The translations under genes and the position numbers were made by a program. Positions 12,981-25,311 of a stretch of 64,000 nucleotides of DNA are shown here, piece by piece (the first letter of the stretch is position 1; each line of letters starts with the position of its first letter). The stretch comes from Pestalotiopsis fici W106-1 (Eukaryota > Ascomycota > Sordariomycetes > Amphisphaeriales > Sporocadaceae). Under the pieces are notes generated by a model, which was given only the letters and a program-made list of their open reading frames with translations, was not told the DNA's origin and did no database searches. Location: contig NW_006917100.1 in the NCBI RefSeq assembly GCF_000516985.1, positions 981,490 through 1,045,489 of the forward strand, read 5' to 3'.

Positions 12981-12987
12981 TATATAA
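12981..12987 (+). promoter_or_regulatory. TATA-like box of the PKS gene
   Basis: TATATAA starts 98 bp before the PKS ATG at 13079, a reasonable distance for a fungal core promoter. Confidence 0.4.
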
Positions 12988-13078
12988 ATTGCTTCAGGGC
13001 CCAGAACAAGATGAGTCAAGCGATTAATCATCATAAAGGCGATCACTGTATCTTGTAGAAGGATTCTCAACCAATCAT

Positions 13079-16000
13079 ATGGCTCCATCAGTTTCCATGG
13101 TACAATTACAATGAACCTCAAATTATTGAAAACGCTAACAGTTGATCCAGGCTCCAGATGGGACAGAGACCTTTGGCAAGAGGTCCCCCATCGCCATCTG
13201 TGGCATGGCCCTGCGCTTGCCAGGAGGAATTGCTACGCCAGCTCAATTCTGGGAATTTATCATGCAGTGCGTCATCATTCTCCTTATTCCTTATGCATCT
13301 CCTATTGAAAGACCTCCAGCCTGTCAATCAAAGTACAATAATACTTCTCGCTATCTTGGGTTATTGGCCTTTCTTATTAGTGCGAAAGGCTGACTATAAA
13401 CTCCATACTTCTCACAGAAAGAAAGATGCCGTCGGCCCCATCCCAGAGTCAAGATTCAACGCGGAAAGCTACGTTTCAAACAGCGGAAAACCTGGATACA
13501 TCAGATCAGCAAAAGGCTACTTTCTGGACGGTGATATCGGAGCGCTGGACACGACCTTCTTCAGCATGGCCAAGGCCGAGGTTGAAAAGGCGGACCCGCA
13601 ACAGCGCATCCTGCTCGAACTGGCACGAGAATGTCTTGACAGCGCTGGGGAGGTCAACTATAGAGGCAAGGATATCGGCACCTACGTTGGCTCCTTTGGT
13701 GAGGACTGGCCCGACCATTTCGCGCGCGACTCCCAGAGCGTCGGTCTCTACCAGGTGACTGGCAAGGGCGACTTTGTGCTCTCGAACCGCATCTCGTACG
13801 AATACGATCTTCGCGGGCCGAGTATGACGATACGCACAGCGTGCTCGTCCAGCCTGCTAGCCTTACACGAAGCTTGCTTATCATTGTGGACCGGCGGTTG
13901 CTCGTCTGCGCTTGTTGGGGGTTGTAATATTATGATGTCGCCGGATATGGCTTTGCAAATGACGGAGCAGGGAGTTTTGTCGCCAGATGCTTCTTGCAAA
14001 ACGTTTGACGAAAAGGCCAACGGATATGGTGAGTGGTACTCACTACAACGACTGTTTCGATCATTGCTAATCTGTGGGTCTTGTAGCTCGGGCTGAGGCA
14101 GTGAATCTGATTTATATCAAGCCGCTGCAAGACGCCCTTCGAGATGGTAACCCCGTGAGAGCCGTGATTAAGGGCGCCTGGACAAATGCAGATGGCAAAA
14201 CCACCGGACTGAGTGTACCGAGTATTTCAAGCCACGAGACCATGATTCGCCGGGCCTACGCCAGCGCGGGGATTTCCGACCTCTCTCAGACTGCGTTTGT
14301 AGAATGCCACGGCACGGGCACAGCCATTGGAGACCCCATTGAGACCAAGGCAATCCAGAGTGTCTTCACCTCGGGTGTATTTATTGGGTCAGTCAAGCCG
14401 AACGTGGGCCATTCGGAAGGTGCCTCTGGTATTTCGTCAATTATCAAGTGTGTTCTGGCTCTCGAGAACCAAACGATTCCGCCCAACATCAAATTCAGCC
14501 AGCCGAGCACTAGAATTGACTGGAAGAATCTCTACGTACCTACGGAGCCCATGTTGTGGCCTGTTGACTGCCAAGAACGTGTCTCGGTCAACTCGTTTGG
14601 AATCGGGGGAGCAAATGCCCATTTCATTCTCGAATCGTGCAGAGCCGTTGGTGCAGCTGATATAGAAGGTATACGAGATTTGCCCTCTCCAACCAACAGT
14701 CTTATTCTACTATCAGCAAACACATCAGATTCGGCCAAACGTCAAGTCTCGAACCACGAAGAGTATCTCCAGAAACATCCATCTCGGCTCGACGATGCAG
14801 CCTATACATTGGGCGTCCGGAGACAGCATATGCCATACAGGAGCTTCGGCGTTGCTGGTGATTATACAAACAACAACAATCAGAGGATGGCACTCGACAC
14901 TTCTGTCCCGACAAAGATCCCGACTGGTCACCAAAAAATTGCAATGGTTTTCACTGGCCAAGGGGCGCAATGGGCACGAATGGGGGTAGAGCTTTTACAT
15001 GCCAACTCCACATTCGCCGCATCGATTCAATTCATGGACCAAGTGCTGAGCGAGTTGCCGGATGGCCCATCATGGTCTATCCAGGATGAACTTGAAAAGA
15101 CGGCCGCAGAAAGCAGCTTACATATGGCCGTCCTATCACAGCCCTTATGCACTGCTATCCAAGTAGCTCTGGTTGATGCCCTGGCGGATCTGAGCCTGCG
15201 CCCAGAAGCTGTGGTCGGGCATTCATCTGGTGAGATTGCCGCAGCATACGCATCGGGAAGAATCACGGCAAGGGAGGCCATCATTGTGGCTTACTACCGC
15301 GGCATGGCTTCTACGAGCGTGAGTCGAAAGGGAGCAATGGGTGCAATCGGCATGAGCAGGAAGGAGATAGAGCCCCTCCTTCGACCTGGAGTAGTGGTTG
15401 CATGCGAAAACTCTCCAATGAACGTCACTATATCCGGCGATAAGGAAAAGGTCGAAGAAGTTCTCCAGGACGTACGCAGTGCCAAGGGAGAAATGGTACC
15501 GATCAAGCTCTTGAAGGTCGACAAGGCATATCATTCTCATCATATGAAGGCGGTAGGAGACACTTATACATCCATGATTTCAAAGTATCTGAGCGACCAG
15601 AAACGGAGAGGTCAAACGTCTGCCGTCATGTATTCCAGTGTGACCGGGGCACCGCTGGATGTTTCTAGGCATTTGGATGCTCAATACTGGCAAGACAACC
15701 TAGAGTCACCCGTGCTCTTCCGCAGCGCTGTCGAGTCGCTTCTGAAAGAACAAGAAAAGCCCGGCAATACTCTGATATTCGTCGAAGTCGGTCCTCATTC
15801 TGCCCTGTCCGGGCCTCTGCGACAAATCCTGGCGCAGGAGTCTTCGAAGTCTTCATATACGTCATGTCTGATTCGGTCTCAAGATGCACATGCAACGTTT
15901 CTCAGAGCTGTTGGTTGTATCTGGCAACAAGGTATTTCCTTTGATTATGACCGCCTCTTGAATCCTCATGGGTACGCAAAGGTTGTCCATGACCTTCCAT

Positions 16001-19000
16001 CGTATCCGTGGCATCACGAGCACTCTTACATCTTTGGCAGCCGTGTTTCCAACCACACCAGGGTCCATCGCTACCGACGTCACGAGCTGCTCGGCACTCG
16101 AAGCGCCGAGAGCAGCGATGATGAACCGCAATTTCGAAACATGTTGGTGCCCGACCGCGTTGCCTGGCTGAAAGATCACTGCATTGACGGCGACGTCGTG
16201 TTTCCCTGCGCTGCTTATCTGGCCATGGTCGGCGAGGCAATGCGGCAGCTGCACAATGGTGAATACAGCGGATACAGTGTGAAAAAGGTGGCCATAGGCA
16301 CGGCCATGGTAATCAGCAATGGGCAGAAGCCGGTCGAGATCATCACGTCTCTGAGAAAGGTCCGACTCACAGATACCCTGGACGGATCCTGGTGGGACTT
16401 TACCATTTCGACCAATTCGGGCTCGTCGTGGATGCGACACTGTGCTGGGCAGGTTCGTGCAGACAACCAAGACATGAGCCATTCTGAAATCTCAAAGTCC
16501 CACGAATTCACTCGCGTGGTAAACACCAAGAACTGGTATAGTGCGTACAGGAGCGTTGGTGCCGACTATGGTCCTACATTCCAAGTATTGAGAGACATTG
16601 CGGCATCTACAACCACCCAGGTTTGTAAGGGTACAGTACTAGACGTGGTCAAGGAGAATGAGGAAGACTACGCAATCCATCCCACTACCATCGATGGCTT
16701 TTTGCAGCTTTTCGGCATAGCCGCGCACAAGGGAGGCGCCCACAAGCTCTCTCGTATGAATGTGCCTACCTTTATCGAGAGTATGACTGTTGCGGCGTGC
16801 AAGTCTGGCGTGACCACGGTAGTGGAAGCTTCAATATCTCCACGTGGGACACTCAACGGCCGCGGCCAAGGCTTTGACGATAATGACTCTCTGGTATTCA
16901 ACGCCAAGGGAGTGAGATTGAGTCCGCTGAGCACGGGTGCAGCGTCCTCCACGGACGTTGATTTGCACGCGGCAGCTCGCACTGTTTGGAACTCTCATGT
17001 CGAATTTCTCGACTTGTCTAGTCTGGCCAATAAGACTGAGAACCATGCACGCCAGATAGATATCTGTCGCGACTTGTGTCTGCAGTGCATTCAAGAGTCA
17101 TTACTATGCCTACAAGAAGCGGGCATCAGTCACGGCGTGCCATCTCATTTCGATCGCTTCTTATCGTGGATGAGAAAACAACCCGCGCCAAGCTCGGGCC
17201 AAAAAGCCCAGATTCTACGCGAAAAGCTGATCAATACACCATATGATGCTTTTGGCGAAGGCTCCCTGAAGGTTCTGAACAATATCGTACCCCTGTTCAA
17301 AGGTGAGGTACAGTTGTTGGAGCTGCTGCTTCGGGACGGAACCCTCACAGACATTTACAACGGTTCCGTTTTCGCCAACACGGAGCCTCTGTTCAGAGCT
17401 CTAGGGCACACTTGCCCAAACATGAGGATCCTGGAGATTGGAGCTGGCACGGGCGGCACAACGAGCAGATTGCTCAACTGCCTTGTCAGTGACAATGAGA
17501 ACGCCCGTCTATACCTTGACTATACTTACACCGACGTCTCGCCGGGATTCTTCGCAGCAGCCAAGGAACGGTTCCAAGAATATCCTAATCTTCACTTTAA
17601 AGCTCTTGATATTTCCAAAGACCCTCTTGAACAAGGTTTTGCCCTGGAATCTTTTGACTTGGTGCTCGCCTCCAATGTCATCCATGCAACCAATTCTCTG
17701 CACCAAAGCCTCAGCAATATTAGAAAACTGCTTCGCCCAACTGGTAGGCTGTATTTGGAAGAAATGTGCTCCGACTTCAAAGGTATCAACTACATCATGG
17801 GTCTGTTCCAGGGTTGGTGGCTAGGAGACGAGGATGGCCGATCCGAAGAACCCTATGTTTCGACGGACCGCTGGGACAAGGAGCTTCGCAGAGCTGGCTT
17901 TGGTGGCCTGGTCTCAGCCACGCTCGATGCACCGCGCCCATACCAAATGTGCGCCTTGATGCTGGCAAAGCCCGACAATAGCCAGACGATGCAGAAGACG
18001 GTAGCAATTCTGCACGACTCTTACTCACGAGGTCTAGCCCTGAGTCTCCAAGAGCGGTTCTCTGCGGAGCAAAATGTTGTTCTGCACGATATCGAGAAAC
18101 CCGCCCTGCCTGAAGTGGCTAATGTGATTTCCGTCATCGACTTGGAAAGACCCTTTTTGCATGACATCACAGAACAGAGATTCCTAGTATTCCAGGGGCT
18201 CATGGAAGAACTTGCCAAGACACAAAAAGGTTGCCTTTGGCTCACCAGATCTTCCCAATTGGGATGCACGGATCCTCGATGGAGTCAAGTCATTGGTGCC
18301 GCCAGGACGATACGGCGAGATCTAGGTTTGGATCTTGCAACCTGCGAGATTGATCATTTGGACTCTCAAACGTGGCAGGCGGCCATGGACGTATTCCATA
18401 CCTTTCAAGCCGAGAAGGCTTCATCTTCGCAGCGCATCGAGTACGAATACGCCATTGTGAATGGTGTCGTGCAGATTTCTAGGATATTTCCGTTTGCTCT
18501 GAAAGATGAGCTGTCTGCGGCGGACGTCCCAAATACAAATAATGACTGCTTTCTAGACATTGGCGAATATGGAAGACTCCAGAGCCTAAGGTGGACAAGT
18601 GTACCGCAGGTGGAGGCGCTTCGACACGATGAGATTGTCATCGATGTAAAGTGTGTTGGACTCAATTTCAAAGTATGGGCTTCCTAATCTATTCTTTGAG
18701 TACAAAGGCTAATGCGAATGGCGCTACAGGACTTGCTTGTGGCTATGGGCGTCATTGAGTTTTCCGCGTCTGCTCATGGCGCACCTTCGAAACTGGGCAT
18801 TGAAGGTGTCGGCGTCGTGAGAAGCGTCGGTCCGGGCGTCCGCGGAGTGAAGGTAGGCCAGCGCGTCTTTACCATGATGAGCCACGGGTGCTTCGCGACA
18901 CGTGTGACTGTTTCCGAGAAATACTGCGCTCCGATCCCCGACAGCCTGAGTGACGAAGGGGCTGCGACCATGCCTTGCGTCTTTGCCACGGCCGTGTACG

Positions 19001-20953
19001 GACTTGTCGACGTCGGCCAGCTGAGAGCCCATCAGACGGTGCTCATTCACTCGGCTTGCGGCGGTGTCGGTCTGGCTGCTATACAGGTGGCGCAAATGAT
19101 TGGAGCAGAGATATACTGTACAGTGAGCACCGAGGAGAAGATTCATTTCCTCGAAACGAATTTTGGTATCCGCCGTGATCATATATTCAATTCTCGCGAT
19201 GATTCGTTTCTCGCTGGTGTCCGAGCAGCCACGAATGGCCGCGGGGTGGATTTGGTTCTGAATTCCCTTTCTGGAGAGCTCTTGCACGCTTCTTGGCGCT
19301 GCGTCGCAGAGTTTGGGAAGCTGATCGAGATAGGGAAACGAGACCTTGTTGGCAACGGCAGTCTCGATATGCGACCGTTCCTTGAGAATAGAAGCTACCA
19401 CGGTGTCGATCTGAACCAATTCTTTGACGCGAAACCGGAAGAGTGTCATCGGTGAGCAAACCACATGTTCATATGTATTATATGCGTGAAATCAACAAGC
19501 TAACATTCTCTCCAGCCTCTTGGAAGAGATCCTTCGACTGTACGCGGAGGGCTATATTCGTCCATTACATCCCGTCAAGGCCTTCACAGAGCAGGACGTT
19601 GAGGCATGTTTCCGGTACATGCAGAAAGGTCAGCATATTGGCAAGATTGTCATGACCGTGGCACCATCGCAATTGAAAGGTATTAGGCCTGTCACGAGAC
19701 AAATGGTGATGGATTGCGAGTCCTCATTCGTTCTTATTGGTGGCTTGGGCGGCTTGGGCCGTGTTGTCGCCAGCTACATGGTTGAGCGCGGTGCGAGACA
19801 TCTCATCTTCTTGTCCCGCACCGCTGGATCCTCCAAGCACGATCAAGCTTTTGCCGAGGAGTTATCTAGTCAGGGGTGCTCCATAACGTTTGTCCAGGGA
19901 GACGTGACGGTGCTATCCGACGTTCAACACGCTGTGGCCAAGGCACCAACTACGATCAAGGGCGTCATAAACATGTCCATGGTTCTTCGGGACAGTCGAT
20001 TTGAATCAATGACCTACGAAGAGTGGACAGCCGCAACCGGTCCAAAGGTGCAGGGTACTTGGAACTTGCACCATGCTTGCCTGGAGCGAGAACTTGAGCT
20101 GGACTTTTTCATTCTTTTTAGTTCCATATCGGGCATCATCGGACAACCAGGCCAGGCCAACTATGCCAGTGGCAATGCATTCCTCGATGCTTTTGTCCAG
20201 TATCGTCAAAGCAAGGGCTTGAAAGCATCCGTGATTGACGTCGGGGTAATGCTGGATCACGGATACCTAGCCGAAAACGAGGCCATGCAACAACAAATGG
20301 TGTCCCACGGACATTTTGGCATCAGGACACCACAGTTGCTCGATGCTCTGACAGTTGCCATGTTAAGCCAGGCTACCCCGGCAAGGCAACAGCCTGATGG
20401 CTGGAGCAATACATCGCAGTTGGTCATAGGAATGGCGAGTAGCAAGACGCTCGATGACCCGACGAATTGGGTGGTCTGGAAGAATGATTGCCGGCTCGCC
20501 GTCTTTGCCAATCGAGTCTCCTCTGAAGGGGCCGCGCAAGGCTCGGACGAGGATGCACTCTCGAAATTCATTGGGTCGGTTGCTTCCGATCCGTCCATCC
20601 TCGCCAGGCCAGATACGGCCGTATTTGTGGCCAAGCAGATTGCTTTGCAGCTCCGTGCTCTGCTCCTCAAGCCTGTTGACAATGAAGACGACATTGACAT
20701 TCAAACCCCGCTTCAAAACGTAGGACTCGACAGTCTCGTGGCGATCGAGTTACGGACCTGGTGGAGAGGGGCATTCGGCTCGGATATTACGGTTTTAGAG
20801 ATGCTCAGCGCAGAATCTCTGTCGGATCTTGGCTTCCGTGCTGTCGCTGGCTTGCGCGAAAAGTACGCAGAACAAAGCCTAGATAGGGCAGAAGGATCTT
20901 CGGACACACTGGTTGTGGATCATATGGACATTCTGCCGACCAAGATGCCCTAG
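13079..20953 (+). CDS. Highly reducing type I polyketide synthase
   Basis: Iterative HR-PKS making a reduced, probably C-methylated polyketide. Six exons: 13079-13099, 13151-13266, 13418-14028, 14087-18672, 18730-19451 and 19516-20953; all phases agree and give 2,497 residues. Domain order is KS-AT-DH-CMeT-ER-KR-ACP. All active sites look intact: KS Cys188 (TACSSS), His324 (CHGTGT) and His358 (NVGHSEG); AT Ser629 (GHSSGE); DH His947 (HCIDGDVVFP) and Asp1119; methyltransferase SAM loop ILEIGAGTGG near 1368; ER GGVGLAAIQ near 1889; KR GGLGGLG near 2093 and Tyr2235; ACP Ser2425 (GLDSLVAIELR). No thioesterase, reductase or NRPS module follows the ACP, as is usual, so release needs a partner in trans. 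The tiny first exon is inferred from an ATG, a GTACAA donor and a CTAAC branch site before CCAG. Intron 2 is long (151 nt). The product cannot be predicted. Confidence 0.95.
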
Positions 20954-21492
20954 GCGATGACATGATGCCTGATCTTGGTTGGCTTGATATGACCATTTTC
21001 TTTTTTTTTTCAATATTACTACTGCGACGAAGATAACATCATACGAGGATAATGTCCGTGGGTATCATTGAGAGCAACCTTGGATATGCGCAAGCGCGGC
21101 GCGCCCCTCCCCGGTCTGAAGAATTACACAAGAAGGAGCTGTGTTCCTATTCGACCGATTGACGCTGCCTGGCAGCCTGGGTGACACAGCGGATGATGAT
21201 GATGTGTAGAGGGCGACCATCTGTGGTGTCATGGGTCGGCCGAAGGATCCCGCGGGGTGGGGAGGGGATGGAAAAGGAACCGACACTGCATTTGACGAGG
21301 CGGCATTGCGGCGGGTCTCGGTATAGCATCCAGTAATAAGGGAAAGGAAAAAGAAAAAGAGGAACGATTCTATTCCAACAGTTTGGCTGCATACATATGC
21401 AGACGCAATGTTCAGGGCAGGCCAGCCTTGGCACATGATATTCCTGAAATTTTGTCCCATCACCCCATGCCTATTTTTGCTGACCAAGATTC

Positions 21493-21714
21493 TTACCATG
21501 GCCAAGATGAAAACAAAAAGGGCTTTTGAATGTTCACCAGACCATCGACTTCGATTTTGAATGTATGACGGTCTTCGGGTGTTGTACAATCCGTCCAGCC
21601 ACTGCAAGCATTAATAACAAAGTAACGTTTCCCTAGGACCTTGAGAGGATGACATGGTCCAGAACATTGAATATATCGAAGGCGTTGTTGGTCTTCAGAG
21701 AATGGGTTTGACAT
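21493..21714 (-). CDS. Doubtful small ORF, 73 residues
   Basis: ATG at 21714 follows a pyrimidine-rich stretch resembling a fungal 5' leader, and the frame has a GTAAGA donor-like site just before its stop. The predicted peptide contains CSGPC and CSGWTDC. I recognise no family and found no matching second exon. It may be nothing more than chance. Confidence 0.2.
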   Translation of the reverse strand: MSNPFSEDQQRLRYIQCSGPCHPLKVLGKRYFVINACSGWTDCTTPEDRHTFKIEVDGLVNIQKPFLFSSWPW

Positions 21715-22537
21715 CTTGTTTTTGGGAAATTTGGAAAATTCAAAAAAGTCAGGAAAAGAGAAAATGTAACATGGGGAATGAGCCTAACCCCCCTGGCCGT
21801 TGAGCGGGTGCATTGCTGGGGATTACCGATGAAAGCTGGAGCTATTCCTTTTCCTCTCGAGTGCGACGAAACATCCATCTCAAGCCTTTTTGGCAATTCG
21901 AGTCATGTTGATTTCTAATTCTGCTTCTGGACCTCACACAAGCAATGTCGGCTAGTGGCGACGACGGTTTTCTTTATCAGCGCGGGTCGGGACGGGGGCG
22001 TATGTCTCGTGCTTCTACTCAAAGCAGGTACTGCCTCTTTGTTTACAGTATTTTTAGAGCGCTCCCGGTTTAGCATGAGCGTACACTGTAGAATGCAAGA
22101 CTGTGGCCCTGGAAGCAAAAGATATCTTGCGTATGAAATATACTCGGCGCTCGGAAGACGGAACAGGAAAGCCATGCGAAATCTGACTGCAGACTGCCTA
22201 CCAACTCGGCTGTCGCTGGACGAATCTTACCACGAGGTATTGAGAATCTCGGCTCTCACATTGCCACCTCAGCCTTATGGATATGTGTGCTTGCCAGGGA
22301 TCCTGCTGCCCCAAAACATGCTGTCTCAGACGCGCGAGACAAAAGGATAGCTGTCATAAGCAACGGCTAACTTGATGTAGTAACCATTTAACCTAGTCCA
22401 TTTATTCTCCCGAGTGGCTCTTGGGAGTCTTGCTTCCTTTTTTTCTCGCTCAATTGGCAAAAGCCGAGGGACAAACGGGATGGCTGTTGATGGTGCTTTG
22501 CTTGCTGACCACCAATACTCACGATACGAGAGCGTGG

Positions 22538-22544
<7 letters not shown>

Positions 22545-22574
<30 letters not shown>
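22545..22574. repeat. (CA)n microsatellite
   Basis: Fifteen uninterrupted CA/AC dinucleotides, followed by a short CT run. The antisense frame reading Cys-Val repeats is a by-product. Confidence 0.95.
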
Positions 22575-22576
<2 letters not shown>

Positions 22577-23803
22577 CTCTCTCTCTAATTTGACACTGCG
22601 CTGCAATCATTGGTAAAGTTGGGCGCTTGATGAAACAGATCGTCCAGCTATGGGTCTTGAGCTCTCTTGTACCTGGGAAATTGAAAGAAGATGCAATAAA
22701 CAACCCACGTCCTCAATGAGAGTTGAAAGTCAGGGTCGTATTTTGTGATGATACCTTGTTGTGTTGGCTGGGGAAAAGACTGTACCGGGGTCTTTGTTGC
22801 ATGGCATGGCATGGCTAGGGAAGGGTGTGCCAAGATTCGAGTCGACTGGAAGTAAATGTTTTTTCTTTTATTATTATTATTTTATTTTTATTTTCTCACC
22901 CATGACAATAGCGACTCCATCCATACCTACCCATCTACACTACACAATGCAAGGACTCGGCTGTCAAGGATTGCGATAGGGCAACGTGATCTCTAACCCG
23001 CAATAGGGAAGAAGCTGCAGATCGGATGGCTCGTCTAGGTACCTAGGTCGACATGATTTTCCTAATTTAGGTGACCTAATATTATAAAAACGTACATTCG
23101 TAGCACAGTACATAGCGCAATAGCACCCGTCCGCCATGAAACTCCTTCTTGGCCTTTTCCCCACCACAGCCTTATGGGGGGATGTGCCGCGGGAACTGCC
23201 CAGACGTCAATCATTTAGTTAGCACGTACGCTAAAGAGACACATGGTCAGGGGGGTCCCGTCCCCTAATGACCCTGAACCCCCCTTCAGCTTGCCAGGCC
23301 CTTGCGCTTAGCTGTGCAGGCATCTAACCTAACCTAATCTCTTGCTTTCCCAGGTACGAATGGAAAAGATCCAAGACCTCAATGAGGAACCTTTTTTTTT
23401 TTCTCTCCCCCCCTTCCATCAAACCTACCTAGGCAGGCTGGGTTCTCTCCACTTGCGGCTTGTCTACTCCGCACAGTGGAAAAAGGAAGCCAAGTCCGAT
23501 AAAGACAAGATCCTTCCGATCTCATCCTGCGCTTCTACTATGCACCGCGCGTGCGAGCTCCAACCGCCGAGCGACCGATCTGCTCCCTCTGCTTTTTGTC
23601 CACCGTCTGAATCTCGCAGCAGCTTCGGGGCAATGTGGGTAATGTAAGAATGTAGGGCACTTGATAGGAGGGATTGTTGGTCTGCCAAGGCTTCCTGGTG
23701 TTGCGTCCCCCAATTCAAAGGCCAGTCCCACCTGATTGATGATGCTGCTGCGGGATTGGACTTGAAGCAAAATGGCCTACACGGTAGCTGAGAGCAGAGC
23801 TCG

Positions 23804-23821
23804 GAGAGAGAGAGAGAGAGA
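23804..23821. repeat. (AG)n microsatellite
   Basis: About nine AG units in the gene-poor region. Confidence 0.9.
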
Positions 23822-24467
23822 AGGCTTTTGAAATGATTATGGCCCCCACGACCGTATCCGCTTCTTGCTGGAATACCACACCCGTTCCCCCTCTCTCTCC
23901 AACCAGAGCAGCATCGACTCTTGCAAGTATGTACCCAATATCCAATTTTAAATCACTGCACACGACACATGTCAGTAATTGTGGAGAGGGGTGATCTCAT
24001 GGTCACATCTTGTAGGTGAAAATAAACCCCAAGCTTAAGGTGGCCGGCCCCTATATCACAGGCATACTATAGGTGTCTTGGTTTACTGACGTGAGGTGCC
24101 TTCATTCAGCTTGACAGGTAAGGAACTGACAGACACGCAATCAATCAGGCACTTGGTTGTTTTTGGCACTAGAACGCAAGTGTCTCTCTTTATTATTCTC
24201 TGTTCCCTTTTTTATTTCTTTTGTGGCTTTCTTTAGCGCAACACCCACCTCCGATGTACGTAGGTATATTCCCGTCTCTGCCGTGTCCGTTCTGCGTGTC
24301 CACCGACCCCAGAAGTGCTGAAAATCTGAAACGAGTGACTGCCATCATGTTGATCGATACCACCTTGGCTCATACTGCTACTATTAGCGTCGGTCTACGC
24401 AATATGAACCAAGACGCACCTATCGCAACATGGCTCGTGCATTGTCTCTCCATGTTCCTATTATAGC

Positions 24468-24483
24468 TTTTTTTTTTTTTTTT
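24468..24483. repeat. Poly-T tract
   Basis: Sixteen T residues upstream of the small spliced gene that starts at 24992; perhaps part of its promoter. Confidence 0.9.
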
Positions 24484-24991
24484 CCCAAGAGCACTAATTA
24501 TTTTCAACGCCCCGAGCCATAGTACATACTTCTTGTGGTATCTTGTAGCCTTTGGCCCAGCCAGGACCATGCAACCACCGACCGCCGTGCTTTGCTGACA
24601 GATGAGCAAGCCAACGGGCGATGGGACGCCTCGACACCTCCAAAACCATCATGCTTAAAAAGAGCATGTCCCTTCCTTGGATGGTCCTGGAAGCGTGAAA
24701 TATTGTCTCTTTTTTTTATACTTATATTCCCATACGAGGCGTACTCTCTGCGGCGCGGCACGGCATTCATAATCCTTCGCCAATCCTCTGTATATGAATA
24801 CAGGGCCAGTCGCTCTTTTATCTCTGATTATCTCCAGAGCATTACCATACGTCCTCGACTTCCATCCCCTGCAGTTGATCCGTCGTCACGCACACCTTAT
24901 TCGGCCATATTGTTACCTCATTGACACACAATACATACATCGACAAGTGAAACCATATCTCGATTCTCGCTCCGTCTTGAATATCTCCAAC

Positions 24992-25311
24992 ATGCCCGGC
25001 ATGGCCAAGTCGCTTGACGTTTGTCAGAGCACATGCTCCAGATCCTGCAAGAAGTAAGTAACCTTATTTCTTTTCCTGCTTGTACCACTTGTTCTAACAT
25101 GGTTCTCCATAGACACAGGCCAAAAACCAGTTCCACAGAGCAAGGCTTGCTGCATCGAACAAGACTCGAACTCCTCAACAACCCCAACAGTAGCAGCGCT
25201 GCAACCGAACGATTATGGAGCACAACCCAGTACACGACAGGCTACCATGAGAACCGCATGCAGAATACCATTGACGGCTTCGACCAGAACTTTGCATCAC
25301 GAGGATCCTGA
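24992..25311 (+). CDS. Small spliced gene, 86 residues, unknown function
   Basis: Two exons, 24992-25053 and 25113-25311, separated by a 59-nt intron with a textbook GTAAGT donor, TTCTAACAT branch site and CCATAG acceptor. The first exon ends in the Cys-rich stretch CQSTCSRSC; the second is polar and rich in Asn, Ser, Thr and Arg, ending SRGS. There is no signal peptide or membrane segment. A long pyrimidine-rich stretch precedes the ATG, as in many expressed fungal genes. I recognise no family. The splice signals joining two open frames in phase are the main evidence for reality; homology would decide it. Confidence 0.55.

Larger units (their letters stand above)
12218..13078. promoter_or_regulatory. 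Shared promoter of MFS pump and HR-PKS
   Basis: 861 bp between the divergent start codons. It contains a 19-A run (12325-12343), an inverted repeat with GATA cores (12378-12419), a CGG-N8-CCG element (12387-12400) and a TATA-like sequence 92 bp before the PKS start codon. No gene lies inside. Joint control of pump and PKS is inferred from the arrangement. Confidence 0.6.
20954..24991. other. 4-kb gene-poor region
   Basis: Downstream of the PKS. I find no convincing gene. It carries pyrimidine-rich leaders, a (CA)n, an (AG)n and two poly-T tracts, and the palindrome CTAGGTACCTAG at 23035-23046. A doubtful minus-strand frame at 21493-21714 is listed separately. Confidence 0.45.

Noticed and set aside
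21065..21607. 180-residue minus-strand frame downstream of the PKS
   Set aside because: No ATG-led, motif-bearing product; the phenylalanine run comes from a purine tract. It could hide a last exon of the doubtful ORF at 21493-21714, but I cannot join them.
22388..22606. Minus-strand frame with Cys-Val repeats
   Set aside because: Direct translation of the (CA)n microsatellite.
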